Part shown: positions 1 to 14,500 of the stretch, in pieces
How positions within the stretch are numbered: the first letter of the stretch is position 1
How the letters are laid out: each line of letters begins with the position of its first letter
Assembly: GCF_001625215.2 (NCBI RefSeq)
Contig: NC_030385.2
Location: forward strand, 2,473,135-2,537,134
Origin: Daucus carota subsp. sativus
Taxonomy: Eukaryota > Streptophyta > Magnoliopsida > Apiales > Apiaceae
Length of the DNA stretch: 64,000 nucleotides
Direction of reading: 5' to 3'
Translations under genes and position numbers: made by a program
Notes under the pieces: generated by a model
The model's database searches: none
Seen by the model: only the letters and a program-made list of their open reading frames with translations
Told to the model about the DNA's origin: nothing

Positions 1-138
1 CAGAGGTGACTCATCAACTACTCTAGAACCCTCTGAAGAAATGTAGAGCACATTGTCTTGCACGTTGAAAAATTTTTAAATAATATTTTGAGATCTAATT
101 TAGCCAAACAATTTTAACCAATCCCGTTGAAGATGCTC
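1..138. mobile_element. Right terminus of a MITE, cut by the window edge
   Basis: The segment ends in GTTGAAGATGCTC followed by TTA (139-141). Read on the minus strand the end is GAGCATCTTCAAC, the same type of terminus as the elements at 6591, 10871 and 21728, which all sit beside TTA or TAA. The left end lies outside the window, so the second terminus and the duplication cannot be checked. The short open stretch read on the minus strand of bases 1-60 falls inside this element and is not taken as an exon. Confidence 0.45.
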
Positions 139-817
139 TTAGGTATGTTCTATATTTCACAATCAAAATGCAATCTCATGATCACATTCATCTCTAAGCC
201 GGTCTATAAGTCGAAACCTTAAAGCTATGATCTGAAACTACTGAATGTTGAATCAGAAGTTTCTGCCTTGTCAACCGAAGGTTAACGGGTATATCTTTGG
301 CAAGAGTTGACACTTGACAGGGAATCACACAAAATTACTTCATAACCAAGAGCTTTGCTTTCAAAGTTGGACAACGAAAACAATTTTGATGGCAATTCAC
401 TATTTCACTTTTCAGGGAAATTCGTATTCATATTTCATCTTAAGATTTTGAGGGTTTATAATCACTAGCTAAAATCCTATCATTTTGAGGGTCCTGTTGC
501 AGCCAATACTAATACAAGCTAATCAAAAATTACCTTCAAGTCTATGTATTCATGTTCGCAAAAGACTCTCATCTCAAAGCATTCGGCTCTAATGGCAACA
601 CACACACGAAAAACTTAAGAAATAACAATGATAATTAACAAAAGTAAAGAGGGTATGAGTTGTCCTTTCAGTTTTGAAGAATGATCACTTGGAACTTTTC
701 GAGTCTTTGTACAAAGATTTTGAATCTTCGACAAGGGAAACACCATAACGAATATGGGAAGCACAAGACTGATTACTTACAACAATAAATCTCAATCTAT
801 TTACTCTCTTATGGGTA

Positions 818-3578
818 TCATGAGAACATTTCTGGTAAAGGTCTGCCTTTGAGAAACGCTTTAAATAGAACCAGAGATCGCTCTGGCTGTGAAAAAGGAA
901 CTTCATGAGAAGCTCCTCTTATGGTCGCAAATGATAGAATGTTGCCATACACTTGAGTCCATCCACCAACCTTCACAAACCAGAATATAATTTAAAGAGC
1001 GTTTACTTTTATAATCACAGACACTTGATAATCGAGTAGTAGGAGCGTATGAACTAAATGTTATTAGCTTATTGCAGGCATCAAGTGGTAATATATTGAG
1101 TGCATACCTGCTGCCCTTGGAACCAAACTCTGTAAGGTACAGTTGTGTTGAGTCCTAATCGTTTAGCCAGCCCACAAACCAAGGTTCGGCTTCCAGTCAA
1201 TGGAATGACAGAATCCTGATCTCCACTGTATTTATTAGTTAGCAATGAAGCGTTTACTGGATTTAATTAATGTTTAGGAAATGATAAATCGGAAAATCTG
1301 TGTACCTGTAAACCAGAACAGGAATTCCTTCCTCGACGAGTGATCCAACTAGTGAGATTGTAGGTATCTCAATGTTGAGCACCTCATAATCAAGAATGCT
1401 ATTGTGAAAAAGAGAAAGAAGAATAAAAAAATACTTAGATTTGGAACATGCAGCAAGGGATTCGAATCATCTAAATCTTATGATTGTAGTTTATACAATG
1501 ACTCAATGCAGGTTTCATGAATCATGATTTAAGTTCTGTATGACTGTATACTAACTTTACATGTAAACTGCAAGGCTTACCTACTGCAAACATCCCATTT
1601 ACGCACTCCAACAAGCCGAGCATGAAGTGCCTTCTGGACATCTTTCCGGTTTAAATAATTAACAGTTTCGTCTTCCAAGCATACATCAATTCTCCTACTG
1701 ACTTGCTGCAACAAAATAAAATTAAAAAAAAAAACAAATTTGTTTGAAGAGCATTATGATCACATCAACTGCCTTGAATATAATTGTTAAATGATAACTT
1801 CAACAAATAGATTACCTGAGGGCTAATAACCTTAGACTGAGCAAACACTGATGAAATGCAGACATCAAGTGTAACATCATATTTGTCCACAAACCTACTA
1901 GTTTCTTTGGTTACTTCCCCCATCACCCTCGAACACAACGATGAAACTGAATCTCTATAATATTCACTCACGTAGCGAGAATAGTTACATACAGATGTAA
2001 AGATATTGTATGTTGAATCTGATATTAGTCCATGAGACCAGAAGAATTCAGCCCTTGAATTGAAGTCTGTCGCGTATTCTAAAACTGGATTACCCAGCTT
2101 TAAAAAGAAGAGAAGAACAAATTCAAAATACTTCTCTGGTGTAATTATTTCATGCAGATAAGGAACTGTAATCAGTCACTCAATATCAAAACCTCAAAAA
2201 AACACATAATTTTCAAAAACAAATATCCAATGAATTACCGCAATTCCTTTCAAATTGAAAATCTTTTGCTTTTTATTGGATTGAATCATGAGATGTGCAA
2301 GCTGAGGAATATAGTGACCTGGTATTCAAAGAAAGGTCGAGATGATCAACAAACAGAATTAAATCAAAAAAAAATAAATTCTTTATAGGCATAAGAAAAT
2401 TACATACCTGCATAGCTTTCTCCTGTTATAAACAACTCTCTCTGCCTGTACTGAGGAAACTTCAAGAACCAGCGTTTCAGAAACACAAGATTATCCCTGG
2501 CTTTAAATAACGAAAGTCGAAGAATGCTTTAGAAAAGGCATAACTTTAAGGTAATGTAGCTTTTCTTAGCCTTCTAATCTGTATACTTAACAAAACTAAA
2601 TTCTTGAACTCTAGCACTTAAAAAGGAGGAATCTTTCATCATTATGTGATTAATTAAAGGCTATTCAAAGTTGGGTCTTTGGATAAATGCATATCCTCTT
2701 TCAAGATTCTTAGAAACAAGGATATGTTTGATTATGTTTCCTTTTCTAACTTTCCAACTCAACTTGAGAAGAACAGTTCTTGAGGAAAAAAAAAAAAGTG
2801 AAACAAAAATTCACAAGGAATGCAAATGTATGATTTAAACCTGTTATCTCATCATTCATTGTGGTTGTAGATGAATCAGTTGAATACGAAAACCCGACCC
2901 CTGCTGGAGTCTCTAAGTACAGCACATTTGCCTCTAACATATAGGAAACATTAAGCACATTATCAGTAATTAACTTGAGAAAGCTATGCTTTAAAACTTG
3001 GAACAATGATGATGATTGTACCTGAATTCCAGCTGTAATCATTCTTAACCAAGATATCACCATTTGGTCTAAAAGGTCCATTCTCAGAAAATGCTCCAAC
3101 ACCCAGAGAAGAACAACCAGGCCCTACCAAAAATGTAAGAAGTCAAAATGTGGGTATATATGACAGAATTTAATGGGGGTGGGAGGACTCAAACCCGAGA
3201 CCTCTCCCTGAACCGAGCTCTGATACCATGTTACTCGTAACCTCTTAAAATCTTGAGGTGTTGTCTTAAAATTTTCAATGTAAACTACACATTATGATGG
3301 AAAATTTGCATTGAAGATGGTGAAAATATTATACCTCCATTTAACCAAAGAACCAAAGGCTTGGAAGCAGGATCAATCTCTGCTTCAACAAAGTAGTAAA
3401 AAAGAGCTCTTTCTTTCTTGTTATTATCTACAGTAACATAGCCTGAGAATTGCTGAAAGCCCACTTGAGGTTGGCCTGGCAACTGTGTGATCTTGTCAGC
3501 ATCAGACAATGAACACTCAGTTTTTACAGAAGAAGAAAGAAACACAAGAAGAATGAACAGTGGATGAATCATTGGCAT
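818..3578 (-). CDS. SCPL45: Serine carboxypeptidase-like protein, SCPL45 type
   Basis: Peptidase family S10 exopeptidase, predicted to be secreted or vacuolar. Ten exons: 3335-3578, 3022-3123, 2841-2933, 2408-2500, 2239-2318, 1816-2097, 1581-1705, 1306-1398, 1108-1225 and 818-970. They join to 1383 nt (460 aa plus stop), close to the Arabidopsis SCPL45 length as I remember it. Residues 1-23 form a hydrophobic signal peptide. The oxyanion motif GGPGCSSLG starts near residue 81. The nucleophile is Ser175 in GESYAG, the acidic member lies in GDQD (372-375), and the histidine is His432 in [10 protein letters not shown]. All three catalytic sites are therefore present. Close resemblance to SCPL45 from memory ([31 protein letters not shown]) separates it from the acyltransferase branch of the family. 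Intron 1 holds a tRNA-like repeat relic. Physiological substrates of this branch are not established. Confidence 0.95.
3165..3290 (-). repeat. Repeat relic with TGGTATCAGAGC motif in SCPL45 intron 1
   Basis: On the minus strand this stretch reads ATGGTATCAGAGC, then about 25 bases, then GGGTTTGAGTCCTCCC. TGGTATCAGAGC is the classic primer-binding site of copia-type retroelements (complementary to initiator tRNA-Met). The spacing to a box-B-like GGTTTGAGTCC also fits a tRNA-derived SINE. No long terminal repeat pair or target duplication was found, so the class stays open. It lies inside the 3124-3334 intron and does not touch the splice sites. Confidence 0.35.
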
Positions 3579-5831
3579 GCTGGAGAAGATGAGAAATTTT
3601 GTTGAATGAAGAAAAGGCCTGGAGTGAGAGTGCTGGAATAAGTTGTTGTTTCAGTGGAGAGCATGTAAGCATGGAGTATCAGTGGGGTGCACTAAGCAAA
3701 CAGCATGCTTAGCTTAGCTAGTTAGCTTGTTCTTCTGCTCCCTTGGTTTTTTTATAAGTTGCTTTTACTTGTTGAAAGTCAAATAAGTAATTATAAAAAG
3801 GTAAGTGCTTATTTTCAAAAAAAAATAATGTTTTCTTATTCTTTTAGTCTTATTTCTAAAAAATAAGAAAGTCAAACACCCTCTTTTAAAACTCATATTT
3901 AGGAGCTTTAATTGTATAAAAAAAATATTATTTTTAAAATTGTTCTTATGCATTCAAATTTTGACTATTTATTTTTTTCTTTGTAAAAAAGAATTTCTAA
4001 CATGAAAACTGTATATGAAACAAAGGTGGAGTAATTTCTTTTCCTTTTACTTTATTTGTTAATATAATGATTATATTTTGTTTGTTGTTGTGTTTTTTTG
4101 GGCCTGAAATGGTGAGGAGATGGGGGTATGAATGGGTTGGTTTATTCATTTTTGGGGGTACATGGGCTGACTCAGTTGAGTGTGGGGTTGGGTTGATGAA
4201 AGTGAAAAGAGAGAGCTGAGAAGTATGGAATACTCTTCATCATCATCTGCTGCTGCTGCTTTTCTTGTATTTTTGTACAGAGACACATGACATTACAATT
4301 CTGTTGCTTTTGGGTCACATTTGGGTTCCCAATAAAATAAATACAAAGTGAAAAACCAACACATACAATTCACCCTTTTGATGTTTTTGGCATGAGCAGG
4401 AGTATTTTTCTACAGAAAGTGACTTTTTTAGCTTCCTTTCCATTCACCAGAACACATTTTGAAGGTGATCATTGTTGTAATACCACACCTTTTAACTAAA
4501 ATTATACAGCTTTAACCTAATGACTTTGCATAAGTGGTCAGGAAAACCTGATAGAAGTAGAACAAGTGCTGGCCATCATTATCACAGTTTTCAAACCTAA
4601 ATATCAGTTTCTGTTTATCACTTTGCAGTCCAAAATATTAAACCGTGTAATATTTATTATCTTTCTCATCTTAATGTTACAAAATTTAGCGTTTTGATTC
4701 ATAAACGCTATTTCATATGACATTTTACTCCTAAAATGCAGATCGTGTTACGTTTCCAGTGATTTTCAAGCTTACACATAACACTAACTAGTGTTTTTAA
4801 AAAAAAAAATCAAAACACTAAATTATTCCGCGCTAATAAATAGTAATATTATCAATTTGGACATTACTTACTAAAATTGTGGCATATGAAGCTTTTTCTA
4901 ACAGAATTAGATCCGGGGTGACCTCCAAAAAATAGTTAAAATTTTATTTTATGAGTCTCGGATCAAATATTTAAATCAGCTATGTATGTCTCAAATAATT
5001 TGTAATCCTCATCCGGCCATTTTATAAAAATATAAGTTAATAGTTTCAAAAAAAAAAAAAATATAAGTTAATAGATAAATATGAAAAACGAATACAAATC
5101 AATCAAACTGTGCATGGCCCCCTTATATCAACATCCAAAAAAGGTATACTCTATTTTTAAAAAAGATGCTCAGTTTGCACTGTGCAAGAACAGTAATAAC
5201 AAATAAAAATTGAATGGGAGTTCAAAAATTGCAATCTTTAGTTGCACAACCATATCTTTAAATCTCAACACCTATGCATGCCATTTCTTGTACAACATAT
5301 TGTTGATGTACTAATCTGAGCACACTCCTATTCTTTTTGACCTTTGTGAAAAAAGCTTTTAGTATAATAATTAGTCCTCCACCACCCCCACCATTATCAA
5401 CTGCCACCAATTTTCACTTAGTTTTACACACATTCAATAAGCCCATCATAGCTTCTTTCAAAAACAAAGGTCCCCCCATCCCCACCATCTTCTGATCTCT
5501 GATTAACAAAACAGCATTTCACCTTTAGTACTGTAAATATAAATATTGTTTGAAAATTAAAATAATCATCAACTGGCACTGATAGGGACAGACTAAAAAT
5601 GTAGTCCACTTTTCTACACTAGCCGGATAAAGTTAGGCCCAAGTCCAACCATGAAGCCAATAAAAAGGTTAAGAGTGATCCATAACTCTTAAGCAAGGGC
5701 ATAAGAAGCAGAATTTACAGCTTCCCGGGTATGCTTGAGTTTAAAATTTTGACTTATAACATAATTTGGGGGTTAGAAATAGATTTTGATAATTATTAAT
5801 GAATTATCAAAAGTATGATAATGAAAACAAA

Positions 5832-5882
5832 AAAATTATAAATAATTTTATGAAAAAATTATAAATAATTTTATGAAAAAAT
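5832..5882. repeat. AT-only tandem duplication, about 23-bp unit
   Basis: The unit AAAAATTATAAATAATTTTATG occurs twice in direct succession, and the A-rich tail begins a third time. It is a simple local duplication in AT-rich intergenic DNA, with no sign of function. Confidence 0.6.
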
Positions 5883-6170
5883 TCTAAAAAATTAAATATT
5901 TAAGAAAATACCTCAAATTAGATTTTGACTCACAAATATACAATTTTCAGCAGCTAAGCCCTGAGTTAAACCAGACAAGCTCTAACGTTAGCTGTTCACG
6001 AATTCATTCTCAAATACTTAATCGGCAAAAATTAATTAAATACATCTATTTAAGAAAATATATATTCGAAATTAATTTAAAAATTACTTCGGGATCCTAT
6101 TGCAGACCCTTTTTCTTTTTTACTGAATATATATGAGGGCCACTTGTGAAATGTAATCATGCTGTGTGCA

Positions 6171-6236
6171 CTAGCCGTTATAAAGGGCCCAAGTGGAAAT
6201 TGACTAGCTGTTATAAAGGGCCCAAGTGGAAATTGA
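6171..6236. repeat. 33-bp tandem duplication
   Basis: Two adjacent 33-bp copies begin CTAGCCGTTATAAAGGGCCC and CTAGCTGTTATAAAGGGCCC and end AAGTGGAAATTGA. They differ at one base. The near-identity points to a recent duplication. No gene is linked to it. Confidence 0.8.
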
Positions 6237-6590
6237 CGGAACATAAAAAATTAAATTAAAAAACAGTCAATCAAAGGAATATACATTCCATCTATTCGTC
6301 GTATAGTGTTTGTGTTTATATCTTCTTCGCCTTCTATTTTATCTCTATCTTCTTGTCCATTTCCATCAAGTTATTATTATTACTGGCATGTGTTTCTTAT
6401 TAAACAATTTTAAAGCATCATGAACTTTTTGTTAAAAGCTTTAATTTTTTCTGAAAAAAGGAGAAAAGCTGACTCTGACTATACTTTGCATTGGTAAAGA
6501 GTAGTTTACTTTGTTTATTTATGGTATCATTTTGTTAAAAGAACTTGATTAGCAAGACCTAATACTCAAGTGACTTTGATTCAAACGTTA

Positions 6591-6985
6591 GAGCAACTCC
6601 AATGCAATGCTATACTTGGTTCTATTGCTATATTATAGCATCAAAAGTAAAAAAACTCAATTCCAAAGGGGTGCCATATTTGGATGCATCCATGCATAGA
6701 TGCATCCTTGGTTCTATATTTGAAACCAAGGATGGATCCATCCATGTTGCCACATCATCAATAAATAGAAATTGGAAACTATTTAATGAGTTAATGAGTT
6801 AGGTAAAAGTTAAAGAGTTGGTTCTATATAAAAGTTAGGTAAAATTTAATGAGTTGGTTAAATTTGAAACAAGTTATAGAACTTAGCATTGGAGTGCAAG
6901 TTTTATTTTAGCACCAAAAAACACTTTTTGATGCTATATTATAGCAATAGCAATAGATATATAGCATCTAGAATTGGACTTGCTC
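6591..6985. mobile_element. Non-autonomous MITE with TTA duplication (element 1)
   Basis: The element is 395 bp. The left end reads GAGCAACTCCAATGC and the right end, reverse complemented, GAGCAAGTCCAATTC. An inner inverted match follows (TATTATAGCATCAAAA on the left, ATAATATAGCATCAAAAAG on the right), so the terminal inverted repeats extend about 55 bp with gaps. TTA is found at 6588-6590 and again at 6986-6988, the three-base duplication typical of PIF/Harbinger (Tourist-like) insertions. There is no transposase frame. Short internal repeats of GAGTTGGTT are also present. Confidence 0.8.
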
Positions 6986-7691
6986 TTAGTGGTCAGAGAG
7001 GGTGCAAATGGAGACTCCAAAATTCTGAGATCAAACTTTTGATATATAATTGGATAACATTTTCTTTTAGTTTATAAGTACATAAATGGAGTTATAATTT
7101 TCGCTTATTAGTCAGGGTGGAATGGTTGAATTTCATTTTCTTGATAAAGATTTTTATTTTTGTTAATTCAATTCCGCAGCCTTGTAGATATACTAGAGGG
7201 TAGAGGCTATATACACTAATTGTATAAATTTAATAATGTGCGGGTTGAGCGACTGCACATGACCCAAAAATAAAGGTTTTAAAATTTAACAAAAAAGTAG
7301 GTAATTATACATACTGGAAGAAATTTTTTCAAATTATGCAAGAAAAGTGTATCTTTAGTGAATTTCAAATTTTTGAGTATGCTTCGGTTTATATAAAATT
7401 TATTTTATTTTAATAAATTGTTTGAGTTAAATAATTAATATTAAAATATAAATCATGACCCCTAGTTTGAATTTTCGCACGGCCTCTAAATTAATAACTA
7501 AATTTAATATATCATTGAGATATTCGAATTTTAAATTTTGAATGTATATTAAATATTATGTGGTATTAGATCTAATGATTCTTATTAATATTTTCAGCTT
7601 TAACAACATATACATCTCCCTAAAAAAAAGTTGAGTTTTTCTTACGAGGTGGAGACTCAAGTAACTAGATTGGTTTCACTCTGTTAGTTTT

Positions 7692-7827
7692 TTTTTTTGA
7701 CAATGCAGGCTTATATGCCTTACAACTTAGTATCTGTTCTAATAATTCTCGGGGTGAGCCAGAGTCGAACCCGGGTGTCCCGGGTCAACAGAGGATAAAC
7801 CCACCGCTGGGCTATCCAATCGTGCTC
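7692..7827 (-). mobile_element. tRNA-derived SINE (copy 1)
   Basis: Read on the minus strand the element starts GAGCACGATTGGATAGC, contains a pol III box A (TAGCCCAGCGG) and box B (GGTTCGACTCT) about 35 bases apart, and ends ...GCATTGTC followed by an A run. The flanks carry a direct duplication ACTCTGTTAGTTTT (7678-7691 and 7828-7841). The body matches copy 2 at 19185 closely, and that copy has its own different duplication, so both are independent retrotransposition events of one family. Confidence 0.9.
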
Positions 7828-8507
7828 ACTCTGTTAGTTTTAATTACACCGGATAAACTAAAGTATCATAATTATGAGCTGGAACATGCTTACTTTTTAG
7901 TTATGATTAAATGGAAAATGTTACGTTTCCTATATATACTCTTCTTGTCAACGTAGTCAGCTTTCGAGTGCTCTCCTTTTTAAGAACTTGAGATCTACCA
8001 GAAAAATTCTGTTTAAATCCTTCCTGTAACTTTTTATGTTTTTTTCTAAAATCCTTGATGTTATGTAAAATCAGTTACATTCTTTTTTTTCTCCATTTTA
8101 GTGATATTGTATGCTGCGGTTTTAACACTTGCTCCATCTTCTCAGGGTAAATTTAATAAATAAATCAAATATTACATGTTTTGTCACCTTTTTTCCTTTT
8201 ACACTTCGAACAAGTAATACAGAACAGCAGGAATAAAACACAATTTATGCAATGGCCATCGCGGAATACTCAATCGTCAAGCAATAAGTGTTGACGCTTT
8301 ATAGTGCCTCCAATATCCCAATACGTAGTACATTTTGCATATAAAACTATAAGTAGAGTTATCATAAAAACCGAGGCATAGACAGTGTTGTTCGTATAAG
8401 TTTTAACTTAATTACTTTTCCTGAAAATGGTAAGAAAAGGCTGGTAAAACTTTTACAAATCAGCAAAACGAAAGAACAAAAGAAAGAAACAATTAAAACA
8501 AAATCTA

Positions 8508-11500
8508 TCACAAAGAAGACTCTTCTGGCTCTAGGGGAACTTTAGAGTTGCCATTCAACGAAGCCTGCTGGTCAAATTCCCTTCGAGATGCTTCCCAGAG
8601 TTGCTGTTCTATGCTCAACTTCCTTAGCTCTGTCAAACCTCTTTCAACTGTGACAATGCATTACTTCAGGACAAAAGACTTGTAAAAGTAATTACGACTA
8701 TCATTTATAAACACAGTAGGAAAATTCACATTAGCAATATCTGCAGGACTGCTCTTAAAATTCAGTGCACATACTACAATCATGTCAAATAATAAACGAC
8801 ATGAAATCAAATAATAAACAACATGAAACTGTCCTAGAATCTAGTTGTTTGAAGATCTCAACCATTCCACATTTCTTCCTATAAGTCTAGATAAATGTAA
8901 CAGAAAAACAAAGTGTAATGACTGTCTGTACTAGCACCTGGAACTTGTCATCTAGTTTCATGCCGATTTGTTGGATAGAGAGTCGCTGGTTTTGTTAGCA
9001 GAGTTATATTATATAGACAAGGAATGTGAAGGTCTTATGAGTTATGACCCTGTAGATGCAGTGGAGTGTGTTAGGTGGTCGTTAACTAGTACGTTCATAC
9101 CTATATAATATAGTATTTCATTGCCCAAACTTTGTATTGTACCATCCACGCCATATTTTAACCTTTTAAATACTTTTTGCACCATCTCCAAAATGTTCAA
9201 GATGGATTCATATTTTTTTCAACATATTCCCAAAAAATTCACAAGATTCATGAAAACAAGCAACAAGATAGTACATCTCTCTCTCTAAACTCTAATTCTG
9301 AGTGGGATATACTAATGAATTTTGGTTTGCTTTGATGTCATGCAAAGTGGAAAATTATCACAGTGCAACCATCCATTAGTCCTAACACATTTCTTTTCCT
9401 TTTATATAACAATGCATTTAACCTTGAGGGAAAAAAAAAAGCTTACCATCAACAGCATCATGTGATGTTGGTGACTGCCCGCTACGGCTTATCCAGAACT
9501 GAAGTCGGTCTTCTGCAATATCCTCTTCTACGCCATGAACTTTAGCCCTTCTCCAGAAATATGTAAGCCAAGCCTGAGGCAATAAATATTATGAGGCAAT
9601 AAATATTATGAAAATACTGGACCTCGACTTCTTAAAGAAAGTCTACAATTAGCAATCAACAACACAATTTACCAAGTAGCTTTTAAAGTATGTGGTTTAA
9701 CCAAAGGTCCACCAGCTAATATCAACCTTATTTAGGATGTGGTAGAAATGATTTTACCAAAGGCTTTAGCCTAATGGTTACCCCTTTCCAATTGGTTACC
9801 AAGTAACCCAGACTTTAAGGGATCAAGCCTCTCAAAAGGTATATTGGTGTGTACGTGAATTCATCAAAGAAAACAGAAAAGAATTAGACAATATTTAACT
9901 CACTTTAAGCATGACCATCCTCCTCGCGTTTAAAAATATATATACCAGGTTATCTTGCAGCAGCACCTCTGCACAGGATACCTTTTCCATCTCGTCTTTT
10001 TATTTATTGAGATTCTACCAGTAAGAATTATATCCTATATATAATAAGCGTAAGATGGATCTTCTCAAAAGTTGGTCGCATTCCTATAGGCTATAACAGT
10101 TAATATCTACTTCAGTTAAGCATTACTATTATTAATATATGCCTGATTCAAAATAACACAACATTAATTCTATTCACAAATATAATAAGCATAAAAGAGG
10201 TCTTATTCGAAAGTTGATATATATTACTAAATTATATATTTGTTAGATTATAAGTTATGCCCAATTTATAATCAGCCCACGAGACTTGTAGGCTTTGCGG
10301 TTGTCTGCATGAATCATCCCATACAAAAGGACACACAAAAAAAAGTACAGAACATATATAACTTGAAGAAAAGATTTATAGTCCAAAGAGATACAGAGAT
10401 ATGAAGCAAACACATAACAAACATAATTGTAATAAATTAGTATCATATATTATTGACTTTTGTCATTGGTGCCGTTGCCTTTTTACTACTTGTACTTGTA
10501 ATATTGTTTCACAGTACCCTTCCATTATTCAAAAGTCAGTAAATACTAAAACATATGCTTAAATGACCTCCATATCCCTTTTAAACTAATGTTTTCTGCC
10601 TTTTTATTACATTGAGAAACAATTCTTGGGCTATTATTGATAGTAGCAACATACTATCACAGTCTTTTGTAATGTTTTAACGTTTCACTAATGTTTGAGC
10701 AACGAAGGGGTAAAAATACAAAGTTGCGAGTACAAGTGTACCACATGTATGAAGCAGAAGGCAGTAGCACCATTGGCAAAAGTCAATACTGTAGGTACAA
10801 TGTCAATGACACCATTGAGAATATCCATTATTCATAAAATACAAATATGCAAAAAATACATACTGCGTAAGAGCAATTCCAACAATGTCCTACTAGATGC
10901 CTTATAAATAGAATAAAATATAGTGTCCTAGTGATTTAAGACATGCCTTGTGTATTTTACCTCCAACAATATGCCTCGTAATTGTGCCTTATCACTAATA
11001 TAATATTATATTTGAATTAAAATTGGAGGGAAGGGAAAAGATGAGAGAGAAGATATGTGTAAAGAGGGAGGGGAAGAAATTTTTTATTGATAGAAGTGAA
11101 ATAAGGCATGCCTAGTGATGCCTTAAAAATGAGGCACTTGGTAGATGTTCTAGTGTTTTAAGGCACCACTAGGACATTGTTGGAGCATTCATTTGTATAA
11201 AATGTCTTAAATTCTAATTTAGGACATTGTTTTAGGGCACTCTTGGACTTGCTCTAATCACTAAGAGTGTTCTTAAAACAAAAAAAAAGACATAAAAATT
11301 GTATGTAATTCTTTTTCATGTACACATTATATACAAAGCATACCACACATGAATTCTTTCTTTGCATGCAAAATAAAGTCAATTGTCTATAAAATATTAA
11401 CAGAATTACATATTCACGAATTTTCACCTAATTGAACTTTTCAAATTTTATTGTAACAATTTAAATATTGGCAAGGTTTAAGCCAGGACTGATCCAATTA

Positions 11501-14500
11501 ACGCGCTCAAGTAAATTATTACATCCATTCTAAACCAAGGAAAATACGTGCTGTTTGACTTACCTTATAAGTAACTTATAAATTATAATATTGTATATAA
11601 TTTTAACGTATAAGCTCGTTTTAAGGGAAAACAGAAGTCCAATAAAATTCTAATATAAAAGTAAAACAAGCTATAATTGAAAAAATAACATATAATTAAA
11701 ATCTGTGGGGACAAGGGATATAAGAAGCCTGTGTAGAAATGAACAAACCTCTTTAAATAGAACATCTTCCGTCTCTTCTTTACTCAACTCTGCAATCATA
11801 GACAAAACAAAGTATAGTAAATAATACTGATTTACCTTCAACAGAAGGGTGGTAAACCAAAATCTTATTATCTTGTGATATCAAAGTGGACATGGTAAAA
11901 GCTAAACATGACTACAGTGTACTTGGACTATGGATACTCACTGTTGATCAAGTGATTGTTTCTCCATATTATCAGAATTTAACAATTTATGATAGATAAT
12001 TTAACTTTATAAAACAATTTTGTCAGAGACCGATAAAGATAGGAAGAGAAGAGCATGCTGTAATTTTCAATTGATGCTGCTGTATAATCTATAATAAGAG
12101 GAGAAAATAGGTTACCATGTTTATTAGTGTTTTCAGATCTAAAAAGGGATCCAATAGTTTTTTAATAAGACTAATATAACATGAATATGATATGTACAAG
12201 CCATATTAGTGTTCTCAAATATTAGTGTTTTAAAATTTAAAAAGTAATGGTTATAACAAAGTATACAAGCCATAATGATGTACAAGGACGGGATATTGAC
12301 ATGCTCTTACCATAAGCCTCTGTAAACTTGGGATCGCTAGGCGATTTTAAATCTGTACAACAACAAACACAGGATTAATTACGCCTATATCCAGTGGCGG
12401 AGCCAGATTTGACGATGAGGGTGCACTAGCTAAACCATGAACTCATAGAATCATATATAGTAAAAGCATTTCAAAGAAGCTGTAATACCATTCGGCACTA
12501 AGTCAAAATGTTGTGTATCTATATGTAATTAAGTATGATTTGATGACCTTATTTACATGTAAAAGTCACTAAAATATTTTCTATAGTCATTATATTGTTT
12601 GATATGGTATCTATTTGTTGCACTAATTTTTTTTACTTGCCACTTATCAGTGTCTACAAATATTGAAAATGTAAATAAAATAGGTCCTCTTTTTATATAT
12701 CAAGGCATGTAAAGGAGAACAAGCAGAGACACTTGGAAAAAATAAAAACTAGAAATGCTTAAAATGATTTCTTTTTCTTTTTTCTTTTATCTAAACTGCA
12801 ACATTTGAATGAAAGATAGTATTACTTTTAACATAATTGATGTCTATTAAAATTATGACACTGACTTTTACTAGTATACTACTTGCTGGAAAAAGTTCAG
12901 GGCACGCGTGTGCTTATTCTCGCCCATAAGTGGCTCCACCCTGAATATATCAACGCATACAAGTCCTAGTATTCCATGCAAACGACACAAAGTATCCATG
13001 ATTGTTCGAAATAAAAGACTCGGCCAGAGATTAATTTTGCAAATATGCAACTAGACTTCATACAGGTGCAGAGGAAATACGACAATTTGAAGATACTAAC
13101 TGAGACTAAAAGAATCTACCAGGCTCAAATGAGTTAAACTACATTGCCAAGAATATGATAGTGATGACAGGTGAACTTGAGAAGCAAAATGATGATGGTT
13201 TGGAAGAAATTTTATTATATTTACAAATATACAAATTAATATAATAACCTTTCTTTTCAGTATTCTAATTCGATCAATTAGGACCTTTGCTGTCGTAGTT
13301 TCCAGGAATCAGATTACTACAAGTTGTTAATAAATATTAATAACATTTACTAATGATAATGGCCATACCAGAAGACTGCCGAATCAAATTTGGACGTCGG
13401 TGTTGAGCCAATGCCAGCACAACAGCATCCTCAACCTACCAATATTATTGCATAATACACAAAATCAGTAGAAAAAATGTTAAATGTTTAACAAATAAAT
13501 ATTCGGCAATGCAAAGGAATAAAAAATTCTTACACTTGGTAATTTACAGTGACATTCAAAAGCTTCTCTTCTCTATGTGATATATTTCACTCATACAACA
13601 TATGAAACCACACACTCTTGTAGGAAAAAAGGACTGCCAACGATTTATGCCCCTGTTCGTTTATAATAATAATATTATAGATTTGTTGAGGTAGGATCAA
13701 TTTTCCAATTGAATAACCGTGTAATTAAACCTTAACCACTAAATTAAAGGAAATAGATGTTCATGCTTATGTACAAGGTAATCGGCATTCGGCACACTAA
13801 CAAATACATTATATACATTACATATTTTACATATTCACACACAATCACATCTATACAGTTTAAAAAATTGAAGATACACTTTTCCATTTTCTATTTTTTT
13901 TGGTTGTTTTGTAATTTTATCATGTGTTTAGTGTTCTTATATTTAATTATTTGTTAATTCTATACTATTTTTATGTTCTATAATTTTTACATTTCTAAAA
14001 CATTATTTCTAACAAAATACAAGTTATATTATACAACTTCAAAGAACGCAAAGAAAAAGTGTGGTGTACAACAAATAGAGAATATGCAAACCTAAAGAAC
14101 ACAAGAAACCCAGAACACAAAATATGCAAAAAACACACAATCAGACTTAAAAAATATAGAATATATAATTATAGAACACACAATATGCAAAAAAAGTGAG
14201 CACAAAAAATAATTGAAGGACATATAATAAAGATCACCGAACACAAGAAATTACAGATATGAAAAAGAACAAGACAAGAAAAATTAGAGAATACAAAAAA
14301 ATTATCTAACATACAAAATACACACAAAAAACGAAATATACAATTTCTTTGGAGCACGTGATAAAATTATAAATCAAAAAACCAAGAAAATAAATCATAG
14401 GAATGTGTGTATATCATTTTGTGCTTGTGTCGAACCTATCAAATGTGTGCAGTTTAGTTCAGAATAGTTTTAGATTTAGATCACAGTAGTGTGTTTTACA

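Larger units (their letters stand above)
3579..6590. other. AT-rich intergenic DNA upstream of SCPL45
   Basis: This gap runs from the 5' end of SCPL45 to the first MITE. It should hold the SCPL45 promoter (minus orientation), but I could not pick out a convincing TATA box with a matching leader. Long A/T runs, short open frames without homology and two small tandem repeats (listed separately) are all that can be seen. No coding exon with family resemblance was found on either strand. Confidence 0.6.

Noticed and set aside
1..60. Minus-strand open stretch that looks like an exon
   Set aside because: It lies within a MITE terminus that ends at 138 beside TTA, and no upstream exon with matching phase was found.
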